Shown here in pieces: positions 43,461 through 52,014 of a stretch of DNA of 64,000 nucleotides. The notes below the pieces were generated by a model. It did no database searches and had not been told where the DNA came from. It saw only the letters and a list, made by a program, of their open reading frames with translations. This DNA comes from an uncultured Bacteroides sp. (GTDB lineage: Bacteria > Bacteroidota > Bacteroidia > Bacteroidales > Bacteroidaceae): NCBI GenBank assembly GCA_947074275.1, contig CAMTPA010000004.1:1-64000 (forward strand), in the 5' to 3' direction. Every line of letters begins with the position of its first letter. Position 1 is the stretch's first letter. The translations under genes were made by a program, and so were the position numbers.

Positions 43461-44934
43461 TTTTAATATTGATCGGCTTTTAAACCTGTTGGCCTACAAT
43501 CCGCAATCGCCCATTATCTTCAGTAGTGGCTTGTTCTTGTGGTTGTTTGCTTTCTTTATGCTTGTCTATGTGGCTTTGCGTCACAAGTACACGGCACGTG
43601 TGGTGTTTGTCATCCTCTTTTCTTACTATTTCTACTACAAAAGTAGCGGCAACTATTTCTTCTTGCTCGCTTTGGTCACCTGTGCCGATTTCTATTTGGC
43701 TCGTTGGATGAACGGCATCGAGACTCTTTGGAAACGGAAAAGTCTGGTGGCTCTTAGCGTGTCGCTCAACTTGGGGCTGCTTTGCTACTTTAAGTACACC
43801 AACTTTTTTGGTGGAGTGGTGGCATCGCTTATGAGCACCGAGTTCACCTCGTGGGAAATCTTTTTGCCTGTGGGCATCTCGTTTTTCACATTCCAGTCTA
43901 TGAGCTACACCATCGACATTTATCGTCGACAACTCACGCCACTCAACAGTTTGCTCGATTACGCCTTTTACGTATCCTTCTTCCCGCAGTTGGTGGCGGG
44001 TCCCATCGTGCGTGCTCGCGATTTTATTCCACAGATGCACCAGCCCTTGCAGGTGACGCAAGCTATGTTTGGGCGTGGCATATTCCTCATCGTGGGTGGT
44101 CTGTTCAAAAAGTGCGTCATTTCCGATTACATTAGCATCAACTTCGTCGATCGCATTTTCGACAATCCCACGCTCTATTCGGGGGTAGAAAATTTGCTGG
44201 GTGTCTATGGCTATGCGATGCAGATTTATTGCGATTTTTCGGGATACAGTGATATGGCAATCGGCATTGCGCTATTGCTGGGTTTTAAGTTCAATCTCAA
44301 CTTTAACTCACCCTACCAATCGGCATCCATCACCGAGTTTTGGCGTAGGTGGCACATCTCGCTTTCCAACTGGCTGCGCGACTACTTGTACATCTCTTTG
44401 GGTGGAAACCGTCACGGCAAGTTTCGCCAATACCTCAATCTCATCATCACGATGTTTTTGGGAGGATTGTGGCACGGCGCATCTTTCAACTTCGTGTTTT
44501 GGGGCATCTTGCACGGGTGTGGATTGGCGGCTCATAAAATGTGGATGTCCCTGACGGGTAAATCCAAAGATGAGCAATCGCACGGATGGCGCAGAGTGTT
44601 TGGGGTGATTGTTACCTTCCATTTTGTATGTTTGTGCTGGGTGTTCTTTCGCACCGCCGATTTTCAACACGCCACCGATATGCTTGGGCAGATAGCTACC
44701 GATTTCCGTCCCGAACTTTTCGTTCCGCTCATATCGAGTTATCAAGCGGTGTTTGTGCTTATTGCGTTGGGCTATTTGCTGCATTGGATTCCACAAAGCT
44801 GGGAAGATGAGGCTTGCGCCGAAGTGAGCCGAGTGCCGTTTGCAGCCAAAGCTTTGCTACTCATCATCGTCATCTATATGGTGGTGCAGATAAAGAGTGC
44901 CGATGTGCAGCCGTTTATTTATTTTCAATTCTAA
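43432..44934 (+). CDS. MBOAT family membrane-bound O-acyltransferase (AlgI-like)
   Basis: A 500-residue polytopic inner-membrane protein with about 11 hydrophobic segments. The MBOAT signature is clear: FSGYSDMAIGIALLLGF, then ITEFWRRWHISLSNWLRDY and finally GGLWHGASFNFVFWG with the catalytic His348. AlgI-type proteins carry acetyl groups across the membrane for periplasmic O-acetylation by SGNH partners, here encoded by the three upstream genes. The first ATG overlaps the upstream gene by 29 bases; an ATG at 43447 is an equally good start. The polymer acetylated cannot be told from the window since no glycan synthesis gene is nearby. Confidence 0.92.
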   Translation: MLIKTMQTTDFNIDRLLNLLAYNPQSPIIFSSGLFLWLFAFFMLVYVALRHKYTARVVFVILFSYYFYYKSSGNYFFLLALVTCADFYLARWMNGIETLWKRKSLVALSVSLNLGLLCYFKYTNFFGGVVASLMSTEFTSWEIFLPVGISFFTFQSMSYTIDIYRRQLTPLNSLLDYAFYVSFFPQLVAGPIVRARDFIPQMHQPLQVTQAMFGRGIFLIVGGLFKKCVISDYISINFVDRIFDNPTLYSGVENLLGVYGYAMQIYCDFSGYSDMAIGIALLLGFKFNLNFNSPYQSASITEFWRRWHISLSNWLRDYLYISLGGNRHGKFRQYLNLIITMFLGGLWHGASFNFVFWGILHGCGLAAHKMWMSLTGKSKDEQSHGWRRVFGVIVTFHFVCLCWVFFRTADFQHATDMLGQIATDFRPELFVPLISSYQAVFVLIALGYLLHWIPQSWEDEACAEVSRVPFAAKALLLIIVIYMVVQIKSADVQPFIYFQF

Positions 44935-44947
44935 GCAAATAGATTCA

Positions 44948-45041
44948 GTTTGGTAGCTATGCCTACTCGGCGCGGTAGACAGCTCTCTCCAGCGTGGTAG
45001 ATAGCTCTCTCCAGCACGGTAGATAGCTATAGCTACCAAAC
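44948..45041 (+). repeat. 22-base tandem repeat array 2 with 13-base terminal inverted repeats
   Basis: Four units of 22 bases fill 44951-45038 exactly (starts 44951, 44973, 44995, 45017), with cores such as GGTAGATAGCTCTCTCCAGC. The array is bounded by GTTTGGTAGCTAT (44948-44960) and its perfect inverted copy ATAGCTACCAAAC (45029-45041). It lies between the convergent MBOAT and queF genes, where it could also act as a transcription barrier. Confidence 0.85.
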
Positions 45042-45065
45042 CCCTCTCAGAACTACCTCTGGAGG

Positions 45066-45521
45066 CTATTGGTGAGTGGCCAAACGCTGCATTGCCAGAT
45101 CCTCGTATTTGGTGCCCGGACGGCCATAATTGGCATACGGATAAATGGAAATTCCACCACGGGGAGTAAACAATCCCGTCACCTCGATGTACTTAGGATT
45201 CATTAGTTTGATAAGGTCTTTCATTATCACGTTTACACAATCTTCGTGAAAGCCGCCGTGATTGCGAAAGCTGAACAGATAAAGCTTCAAGCTCTTGCTC
45301 TCCACCATTTTCACATCGGGCAGGTAGCTGATGCGGATTTCGGCGAAATCGGGTTGGCTGGTGATGGGGCACAGGCTGGTGAACTCGGGGCAGTTGAAAC
45401 GCACCCAATAATCGTTCTCAGGGTGTTTGTTGTCGAACGCTTCCAGCACTTCGGGAGCATAGTCTTGTTTGTATTCGGTGGTGCGTCCCAGTAGAGACAA
45501 TTGTTCTTTTAAATCTTCCAT
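45066..45521 (-). CDS. queF: NADPH-dependent 7-cyano-7-deazaguanine reductase
   Basis: Reduces preQ0 to preQ1 in queuosine biosynthesis. The 151-residue single-domain (type I) protein has the catalytic cysteine in [16 protein letters not shown], with substrate-binding residues in the same T-fold strand and the conserved HEDCVN segment. It is the last gene of an operon transporter-queC-queF on the minus strand, 12 bases after queC. The other queuosine genes (queD, queE) are not in the window. Confidence 0.95.
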   Translation of the reverse strand: MEDLKEQLSLLGRTTEYKQDYAPEVLEAFDNKHPENDYWVRFNCPEFTSLCPITSQPDFAEIRISYLPDVKMVESKSLKLYLFSFRNHGGFHEDCVNVIMKDLIKLMNPKYIEVTGLFTPRGGISIYPYANYGRPGTKYEDLAMQRLATHQ

Positions 45522-45533
45522 ATCGTCGATTGA

Positions 45534-46193
45534 TTATTTCTTGGTTGCTAAATAAGTTTCCAAACCCTCACGGCGCAATTTGCACGCCGGGCAGTGGCCA
45601 CACCCGTCGCCCATCTCGCCATTGTAGCAGGTGAGTGTTTTGGTGCGCACCAATTGGAGCACGCCAAGCTCATCGGCCAGTGCCCACGTTTGCGCTTTGT
45701 CTATCCACATCAGTGGTGTATGAATCACAAACTGTTCGTCCATCGCTAAGTTCAACGTCACGTTGAGCGACTTGATGAATCCGTCGCGGCAATCGGGATA
45801 ACCGCTAAAATCGGTTTGCGACACACCCGTCACCAAGTGATTGATGCCTTTTTCGCGTGCGTAGACTGCTGCTACACTCAGGAAAAACAGGTTGCGTCCA
45901 GGCACAAAGGTGTTGGGGAAGCTGCCCACAGGCTGCTCCTCGTCCATTTGTATCGATATGTCGGTGAGCGAATTGCGTCCCAGTTCTGCGATAAACGATA
46001 CATCTTTTGCTTCAAACTCCACACCTGCCTCTTGTGCAATGGCACGTGCATACTCCACCTCTTTTTGGTGTTTTTGTCCATACAGAAAGCTCAGTGCATA
46101 CACCTTTTTGAAATGCTTTATGGCCCAAAACAAGCAGGTTGTAGAATCTTGTCCGCCGCTAAACACGACTAAGGTCTCTTCTTTATTCATCAT
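45534..46193 (-). CDS. queC: 7-cyano-7-deazaguanine synthase
   Basis: Converts 7-carboxy-7-deazaguanine to preQ0 with ATP and ammonia. The 219-residue protein has the PP-loop [12 protein letters not shown] at the N-terminus and the C-terminal zinc-binding cluster with four Cys ([18 protein letters not shown]). Start and upstream stop overlap by one base (TAATG), showing translational coupling with the transporter gene. An ATG one codon later is equally possible. Confidence 0.96.
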   Translation of the reverse strand: MMNKEETLVVFSGGQDSTTCLFWAIKHFKKVYALSFLYGQKHQKEVEYARAIAQEAGVEFEAKDVSFIAELGRNSLTDISIQMDEEQPVGSFPNTFVPGRNLFFLSVAAVYAREKGINHLVTGVSQTDFSGYPDCRDGFIKSLNVTLNLAMDEQFVIHTPLMWIDKAQTWALADELGVLQLVRTKTLTCYNGEMGDGCGHCPACKLRREGLETYLATKK

Positions 46194-46876
46194 TATGATA
46201 AGTCTTTTACTTTAAGAACGTTGTATGAAATGTCGTTGTCGAATACGTCGATGCCTTCCACTTGTTTGATGTATTTCACCACTTGAATGGTGACAGGTAG
46301 AATCACGATCTCGTAGAGTGTTTTCAGCACAATCTGTATTCCCATCAGCACCAGCAACTCGCGCGGAGCGATGATACCCACAAAAGCGATGGGGAAGAAT
46401 ATCAACGAATCGGCGGTTTCGCCTACCACCGTAGAGAGCACCGCGCGAGCCGAGAAGTTGCGCCCTCCCGAAGCCACTTTCATCCTGCTCATCACATAGG
46501 CATTGAGAAACGAACCGACTAAAAACGCCGTGAGGCTGGCAAACGCAATGCGTGGAGCCAGTCCAAACACAAAGTTGAAATGTTCTTCACCTTCCCAGTA
46601 GGGTGCGGCAGGTATAGCTACGGCTATCAGGCCCAGTGCCACAACAAAGAAGTTCATAACAAATCCCGACCAAATGATGAGACGGGCTTTTTTGAAACCC
46701 CACACTTCGGCTATGCAATCGTTGATGATGTACGAAATGGGAAAAACTAACAAACCAGCGGTGACGGTGATTCCACCTACTTGAATCACCTTGGTTTCGA
46801 GGAGATTGGCTGCAATGAGGCATACGTTGAAGAGTATAGCCAACAGCATAAAGGGTACTGAAACTTTTTCTTTCAT
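46193..46876 (-). CDS. Queuosine precursor transporter (YhhQ/DUF165 family)
   Basis: A 227-residue inner-membrane protein with about six hydrophobic segments of the DUF165/YhhQ (QPTR) family, recognised by [20 protein letters not shown] and the [19 protein letters not shown] segment. YhhQ imports preQ0 and preQ1. Its position directly before queC and queF supports the same role here and implies that the cell uses both synthesis and salvage. A candidate preQ1 aptamer occupies its leader. Confidence 0.9.
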   Translation of the reverse strand: MKEKVSVPFMLLAILFNVCLIAANLLETKVIQVGGITVTAGLLVFPISYIINDCIAEVWGFKKARLIIWSGFVMNFFVVALGLIAVAIPAAPYWEGEEHFNFVFGLAPRIAFASLTAFLVGSFLNAYVMSRMKVASGGRNFSARAVLSTVVGETADSLIFFPIAFVGIIAPRELLVLMGIQIVLKTLYEIVILPVTIQVVKYIKQVEGIDVFDNDISYNVLKVKDLS

Positions 46877-46877
46877 A

Positions 46878-46914
46878 ATCCTGTTTTTTACGTGGTGTTC
46901 TAGAATACACGACC
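46878..46914 (-). promoter_or_regulatory. Candidate preQ1 riboswitch in the queuosine operon leader
   Basis: Read on the minus strand, CGTG (46911-46908) can pair with CACG (46894-46891) around a 13-base loop containing TTCTAG and ACAC. This is followed directly by TAAAAAACAGGA, ending two bases before the ATG. Class I preQ1 aptamers have a short stem, a TTCTAG...ACACC loop and an AAAAAAC tail that folds back and hides the ribosome site. The match in order and gene context is good, but P1 is short and spacings differ by one or two bases. TTCTAGAA is also a palindrome, so an operator is the alternative. Confidence 0.5.
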
Positions 46915-46956
46915 GCTATTCACGGCATCATAAATTTGTATTAAAAATCAATGGTG

Positions 46957-46964
46957 CAAAATTA
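46957..46964 (-). promoter_or_regulatory. -7 box of the queuosine operon
   Basis: TAATTTTG on the minus strand matches TAnnTTTG and would give a leader of about 75 bases, long enough to contain the candidate riboswitch. Confidence 0.45.
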
Positions 46965-47102
46965 ATAGTTAATTCCGAGAAGTGTCCTTTTTTTGAGGCT
47001 AATTAAACGAAGTACATCTATATTAAGCAAAAAACTCTTTCATAAGTCAACCATTTTTAATTTCTGTTGTTTAATCCACATTCACCTATAACTTAACTCA
47101 TA

Positions 47103-48419
47103 ATGAAGACAACATTAAAATCGATGGCATTGCTGTTGGGCTTAGGGCTACTCCCAATGGTTGTAAATGCACAAAAAAAGATTATCATCGAAGATGAAGA
47201 GCCCAATGCAGTAGTACTTGTGTCGCAAGATAAAGCAGGCGATGAGATTGTTAAAATTATGCACTCTACCAGATTGCCACACTTTCGCGAACCCAATGCA
47301 CCCCGTTTCTTGCTCACCGACACCAAAGGTAGATTTGCTTTGGGTATTGGTGGATACTTGCAAGCGGTGGCAGAGTATGACTTCGGTGGCATTGCAAAAG
47401 ATATAGATTTCTTTCCATCTTCCATTCCTGCCAAGGGAGCAACAGCCGTGAAAAATCAGTTCCAAATGGATATTACCACCTCTACCCTGTTCTTAAAGAT
47501 GGTGGGACGCACCAAACGCTTGGGCGACTTTGTGGTGTATGCCGCTGGTAATTTCCGTGGCGATAACTATACTTTTCAGATGCTGAATGCGTATGCTCAG
47601 TTCTTAGGGTTCACAATGGGGTATAGCTATGGTAACTTTATGGACTTAGCTGCTTGTCCTACCACCATCGACTACGGTGGCCCAAGTGGTATTGCTTACT
47701 ACCGTACGGTTCAGTTGGCTTATACCTACTCAAAACTAAAACATTGGCAGTTTACTGGTGCCATCGAAATGCCTTCGGTAGATGCTACTTATGGCAGCTA
47801 TTCGACAGATAAAAACGCATCGGTATCGGCTGCTCAACGTATGCCAAACTTTGTGGCTACTGCACAATATCATTGGGGACCCAATAGCCACATTCAAGCA
47901 GGTGCGCTTGTGCGTAGTATGACTTACGATAGCTACAACAAGGCCGGTGATTTGTCAGCAAAATCACAAATTGGTTGGGGTATTCAGTTGGCTTCTACTT
48001 TTGCCATTGGCAAAAACTTGCAATTCTTTGGTGAGGCCAATTATGGTAAAGGCATTGGCCAAATGCTGAATGATTTGAGTAACTTGAATGTAGACCTTGT
48101 TCCCGACCCAGAAGACCCAAGCAAAATGCAAGCATTGCCAATGATGGGATGGTATGCAGGTTTGCAATACACCTTCTCTCCCAAAGTATTTATGTCTGCC
48201 ACATATAGTGCCACTCGTCTTTATTCCGACAACGGTTGGCCAATCAATAATTCTGACTTCTATCGCTACGGTCAATATTTCGTGACCAATATTTTCTGGA
48301 ATGTAACAAACGAATTGCAAGTAGGAGCTGAATATTTGAGAGGTTGGCGCACAGGATTCCTCGACAACTCCACTCGCCACGCCAATCGCATCAATGTGAT
48401 GATGCAATACTCATTCTAA
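47103..48419 (+). CDS. DcaP-like outer-membrane porin
   Basis: A 438-residue protein with signal peptide ending VVNAQ. A short N-terminal region precedes a beta-barrel starting at RFALGIGGYLQAVAEYDF and ending in a C-terminal phenylalanine (MMQYSF). The arrangement resembles DcaP-type trimeric porins for small organic acids. The segment FMDLAACPTTIDYGGPSG is typical of the barrel interior loop in this family. It stands alone between the divergent queuosine operon and a shared terminator. Substrate is not known. Confidence 0.75.
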   Translation: MKTTLKSMALLLGLGLLPMVVNAQKKIIIEDEEPNAVVLVSQDKAGDEIVKIMHSTRLPHFREPNAPRFLLTDTKGRFALGIGGYLQAVAEYDFGGIAKDIDFFPSSIPAKGATAVKNQFQMDITTSTLFLKMVGRTKRLGDFVVYAAGNFRGDNYTFQMLNAYAQFLGFTMGYSYGNFMDLAACPTTIDYGGPSGIAYYRTVQLAYTYSKLKHWQFTGAIEMPSVDATYGSYSTDKNASVSAAQRMPNFVATAQYHWGPNSHIQAGALVRSMTYDSYNKAGDLSAKSQIGWGIQLASTFAIGKNLQFFGEANYGKGIGQMLNDLSNLNVDLVPDPEDPSKMQALPMMGWYAGLQYTFSPKVFMSATYSATRLYSDNGWPINNSDFYRYGQYFVTNIFWNVTNELQVGAEYLRGWRTGFLDNSTRHANRINVMMQYSF

Positions 48420-48446
48420 GGAAACACAACCTTAACTATATAATAA

Positions 48447-48496
48447 AAGAGGTTTCAATTTCTACATCGTGTAGAGTAGTTGAAACCTCTTCTTTG
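48447..48496. terminator. Bidirectional terminator between convergent porin genes
   Basis: AAGAGGTTTCAA (48447-48458) pairs perfectly with TTGAAACCTCTT (48480-48491). T-rich sequence follows on the plus strand, and A-rich sequence before the stem gives T residues on the minus strand, so it serves both genes. Confidence 0.85.
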
Positions 48497-48512
48497 TTTT
48501 ATTGAGATTGTA

Positions 48513-49877
48513 TTAGAAGCGGTAATCCACTCCTACACCAAATACTTTGTTTGTACGTTTGTAGATATTCGAGCCAGATAATTGAGGCATATCGGGAAGT
48601 GTTGTGCCTGCGTAATTATCCATATTCTTTGTGTAATCTTTGTATGTAGTCCAAAAGTAAGCCACATTCAACGATAACTTAGATGTGATGTTGAACTTCG
48701 CTCCGAAACCAAGTGAGTAAGAGTCGCAAGAGAAGCTTGTGTCTGTTTGAAAATCATCCGACAAACCATAATCGGTGTATTGAAAACCACCACTTACAGT
48801 CAATAGTTTGATGATGTCCCACTCGATACCTGCCAAATATTCGCTGGTGCCGTGCTTCAATGTCTTTTGTTTGGCATCTGCCATACGAGCTTGTTTATCG
48901 AAAAAGTGGTGATACTCTACCGAAGCGTTCAGGTTGGGCAAGAATTTGTAGTTGGCTGCAATTGACAGATAAGCTGGAATATCATTCGGTGTATTCACGC
49001 CGTGGTCATAAGCAGGCATCCCTGTGGTGTTTTCCTTCGTCTTGTTTTCGATGTTCAAGTTTGTTCTAAACTCATATTTAGCACCAAAGTTCCATTTGCC
49101 CACTTTAGCATCTACACCAATAATAGGAGTGATGCCCCAACCTGTTTGGTCTACATCCAATGCCATATCTACCAACGTGGTAGAACCGCTTGGTAGCAAT
49201 GCGCCCATCCAAGCATAATCAGAGTTCAGGTCGGCTTTTACGTGTCCTTTGTAGCCTGCACTCACATAGTTCATACGGCCACCACCAAATACCGACAACC
49301 AATCGTTTATCTTATAAGTCACACCAAGTTGTAGCCCGAAGATGTATTGTTTTCCATCCATTGCACTGTTGATGGAGTACATATTGGGTGTTACCAATCC
49401 TTTGGATGCACCGTAGATGCCCGACATAGCCATTGCGTAGAACATCGGAAGCCCTTGGTCGAAAGAGGCTTTACCACCACCGCCTGTAATGGCGAAGCTT
49501 CCCGAAAATACCCAATCGCCCATCTTGTAGGCTGCTTGTACGCTTGGGATAACAGGAGCTGAAGCCGTGCCTTTGAAATGGCGATTATATGGCGTAGTTG
49601 CTGTTTTATTATCCACGTTAGTATAAGTGAGGAAGTCTGCTGTTATCTCGCGAGTTTGGTATGCGCTCTGTGCATTTAGCGAGAACTGAAAACCGTCGTT
49701 TGCTAAAAAAGCTAAACCTGCGGGATTGGAGTAAACAGCGTCTATTTCGGTAGAAGCTCCACGAGCTATCATTCTAAGAAAAGCCACATTCTGATTGGTG
49801 TTGGTCAAATAACCTCCTGCGAAAGTTGGAATTGAAACTATCAACATCAGTATCGCAATCCAAGTAATTTTTTTCAT
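48513..49877 (-). CDS. OmpP1/FadL/TodX family outer-membrane transporter
   Basis: A 454-residue outer-membrane protein with a signal peptide ending TFAGG. The FadL hallmark is seen after it: NVAFLRMIARGASTEIDAVY followed by SNPAGLAFL, which forms the N-terminal hatch. The barrel ends with a terminal phenylalanine (VGVDYRF). Family members let hydrophobic compounds such as fatty acids or aromatics diffuse through the outer membrane. It is convergent with the DcaP-like gene and has its own promoter-like sequence. Confidence 0.9.
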   Translation of the reverse strand: MKKITWIAILMLIVSIPTFAGGYLTNTNQNVAFLRMIARGASTEIDAVYSNPAGLAFLANDGFQFSLNAQSAYQTREITADFLTYTNVDNKTATTPYNRHFKGTASAPVIPSVQAAYKMGDWVFSGSFAITGGGGKASFDQGLPMFYAMAMSGIYGASKGLVTPNMYSINSAMDGKQYIFGLQLGVTYKINDWLSVFGGGRMNYVSAGYKGHVKADLNSDYAWMGALLPSGSTTLVDMALDVDQTGWGITPIIGVDAKVGKWNFGAKYEFRTNLNIENKTKENTTGMPAYDHGVNTPNDIPAYLSIAANYKFLPNLNASVEYHHFFDKQARMADAKQKTLKHGTSEYLAGIEWDIIKLLTVSGGFQYTDYGLSDDFQTDTSFSCDSYSLGFGAKFNITSKLSLNVAYFWTTYKDYTKNMDNYAGTTLPDMPQLSGSNIYKRTNKVFGVGVDYRF

Positions 49878-49917
49878 TTATCTTTCGTTTAAAATTAATT
49901 TGGGCGCAAAGATAGAA

Positions 49918-49925
49918 TAAATATG
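49918..49925 (-). promoter_or_regulatory. -7 box of the fadL-like gene
   Basis: TATCTTTG on the minus strand matches TAnnTTTG exactly, 40 bases upstream of the start codon. No -33 TTTG is found at the expected place. Confidence 0.45.
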
Positions 49926-50097
49926 CACACGTTGCGTCTTGATGTGCAATTATTTTTGAGATGGTGTTAAAATAGCTTTCTAAACAAGATGGTTTCAGTT
50001 TTAACTTACCCGTGATGTGGGCAGAAAAAGCAAGCGTAAACACAAACAATCCACCTCGAAAGGTGTTTTTCAATAAATCTTCTAATCTTGAATAGAT

Positions 50098-51099
50098 ATG
50101 GCTTATAGAATTGCTTTTTTTGGCTCCAAACCTTATGATGAATCTACATTCAACGAACGAAATGTCGAGTTTGGATACGAATTAATCTACTTTAAAGGGC
50201 ATCTCAACCCCAACAATGTGTCGCTCACGAAGGGGGTTGATGCTGTGTGTGTGTTTGTGAACGATACGGTAGATGCAACTGTGATTCGCGCAATGGCAGA
50301 TAATGGTGTGAAGCTGTTAACACTTCGTTGTGCTGGATTTAACAACGTCGATTTGGATGCGTGCGCTACCTGCGGCATCACCGTGCTTCGTGTGCCAGCT
50401 TACTCTCCTTATGCGGTGGCCGAATATACGGTGGCTCTGATGCTATCGCTCAATCGGAAGATTCCTCGTGCAGTGTGGCGAACACGTGATGGGAACTTCT
50501 CACTTCACGGCTTGATGGGGTTTGATATGTATGGCAAAACGGTAGGCATTATCGGAACGGGCAAGATTGCAAAGATCGCAATACACATATTGCGTGGCTT
50601 TGGAATGAATATTTTAGCTTACGATCTTTATCCCGATTATGAGTTTGCAAAGCAATACGATGTGTCCTACACCACACTCGATGATTTGTATGGTCGTTCG
50701 GACATAATATCGCTTCACTGCCCGCTTACTGCCGACAACAAATATATGATAAACAGTGAGTCGATAGCTAAAATGAAAGAGGGTGTGATGATAATCAACA
50801 CGGGTAGAGGGCAATTGATACACACCACCCAACTGATAGAAGGATTGAAGAGCAAAAAAGTAGGGTCGGCAGGTTTGGATGTGTACGAGGAAGAGGGGGC
50901 AGTGTTCTACGAAGATCAATCGGACAAGATAATGACCGATGACACGTTGGCGCGATTGCTTTCATTCAACAATGTAATCGTAACCTCGCATCAAGCTTAT
51001 TTCACCAAGGAGGCGTTGGACAACATCGCCGCTACTACCTTGCAAAATGTAAAGGACTTTATCGAACATAAACCCTTACTAAATGAAGTGAAAAAATAA
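50098..51099 (+). CDS. ldhA: D-2-hydroxyacid dehydrogenase (D-lactate dehydrogenase type)
   Basis: A 333-residue cytoplasmic NAD-dependent dehydrogenase that interconverts pyruvate and D-lactate. The Rossmann motif VGIIGTGKIAK lies near residue 150. The catalytic residues are recognisable as Arg in INTGRGQLIH, Glu in LDVYEEEG and His in VTSHQAYFT. The substrate domain has LRCAGFNNVDL typical of the LdhA branch. It is a single gene; a near-consensus -7 box (TAATCTTG) lies shortly before it. In a fermentative anaerobe it would regenerate NAD+. Confidence 0.92.
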   Translation: MAYRIAFFGSKPYDESTFNERNVEFGYELIYFKGHLNPNNVSLTKGVDAVCVFVNDTVDATVIRAMADNGVKLLTLRCAGFNNVDLDACATCGITVLRVPAYSPYAVAEYTVALMLSLNRKIPRAVWRTRDGNFSLHGLMGFDMYGKTVGIIGTGKIAKIAIHILRGFGMNILAYDLYPDYEFAKQYDVSYTTLDDLYGRSDIISLHCPLTADNKYMINSESIAKMKEGVMIINTGRGQLIHTTQLIEGLKSKKVGSAGLDVYEEEGAVFYEDQSDKIMTDDTLARLLSFNNVIVTSHQAYFTKEALDNIAATTLQNVKDFIEHKPLLNEVKK

Positions 51100-51158
51100 A
51101 ACCATTATAGCCACTATTTGTTTTTTAGCTTATTACCCCCAATTAGACGATACTATAT

Positions 51159-51863
51159 ATGATGAAGATAGTGCATAGAGCGGAAACTCGCGGACGTTCT
51201 TGTAATAACTGGTTGAGAAGTTACCACACTTTTAGCTGCGACGATTATTACGATGCCGAAAGAATCAACTTCGGTGCTTTGCGTGTGCTGAATGACAACC
51301 GCATTGCGCCGGGTATGGGCTTTAGCATACACCCACACAAAAATATGGAGATTGTCACCATTCCACTCAAGGGGGAGTTGCAACACGGCGACAGTAAAAA
51401 AGTACACTCGGTGATTGGGGCCAACGATGTGCAAGTGATTAGTGCAGGAACAGGGATATTTCATAGCGAAACCAACGGTAGCAAAATCAATCCCGTAGAG
51501 TTTCTTCAGATATGGATTATGCCGCGCGAACGCAATGTACACCCCAATTATCAGAGTTGCAACTTGAGCGATTTGAAAACCGAAAATGGTGTGACGCTTA
51601 TTGCATCGCCCGATGAAATGGCTCCTATGTCGTTGCTGCAAGATGCTTGGATATCGGTATATAGCGGTGTAGAAAATGAAACCTTGCAATATCAGCTAAA
51701 CCAATCGCACAATGGAGTTTATCTTTTCCTGATTGACGGGGAGGTGTTGGTGGGCGATGTGCTACTGAAAAAACGCGATGGAATGGGACTTTCCGAAGTA
51801 AACAATTTTGAGGCGACGGTAGTGAAAGATGCTCATCTGCTACTTGTCGAAGTTCCAATGTAA
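51159..51863 (+). CDS. Pirin family protein
   Basis: A 234-residue bicupin. The N-terminal cupin has the pirin metal-binding pattern around SIHPHKNMEIVTIPLKGEL (His-x-His and Glu) followed by the ISAGTGIFHSE segment. The second cupin is smaller and lacks the metal ligands, as in many bacterial pirins. Bacterial members may act as quercetin 2,3-dioxygenases or as redox-dependent cofactors; the sequence does not decide. An ATG one codon later is also possible. It follows ldhA by 59 bases without terminator. Confidence 0.9.
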   Translation: MMKIVHRAETRGRSCNNWLRSYHTFSCDDYYDAERINFGALRVLNDNRIAPGMGFSIHPHKNMEIVTIPLKGELQHGDSKKVHSVIGANDVQVISAGTGIFHSETNGSKINPVEFLQIWIMPRERNVHPNYQSCNLSDLKTENGVTLIASPDEMAPMSLLQDAWISVYSGVENETLQYQLNQSHNGVYLFLIDGEVLVGDVLLKKRDGMGLSEVNNFEATVVKDAHLLLVEVPM

Positions 51864-51874
51864 ACACTTTGCGC

Positions 51875-51936
51875 GATAAACGTGAACAGTTGATTTGTAG
51901 ACTGTGCATATCCATTCCGATAACTATTAACAGTAG
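51875..51936 (+). repeat. Degenerate copy of the AAACGTTAACAGTTG motif
   Basis: GATAAACGTGAACAGTTG and the following TTTGTAGACTG resemble the sequence at 39231-39265 (ACAAACGTTAACAGTTG, TTTTGCAGA). A second weaker ATTAACAGT lies at its right end. It may be a dispersed site or remnant of the same element. Confidence 0.4.
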
Positions 51937-51958
51937 AAAACCAAACTAAGTAGCACCG

Positions 51959-51966
51959 TAATTTTG
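51959..51966 (+). promoter_or_regulatory. -7 box of the metallo-hydrolase gene
   Basis: TAATTTTG matches TAnnTTTG, 48 bases before the start codon at 52015. No -33 box is seen. Confidence 0.4.
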
Positions 51967-52014
51967 TTATTCAATAAAATAATGAGTAATATTGTGGCAT
52001 TAACTTATTGAACG

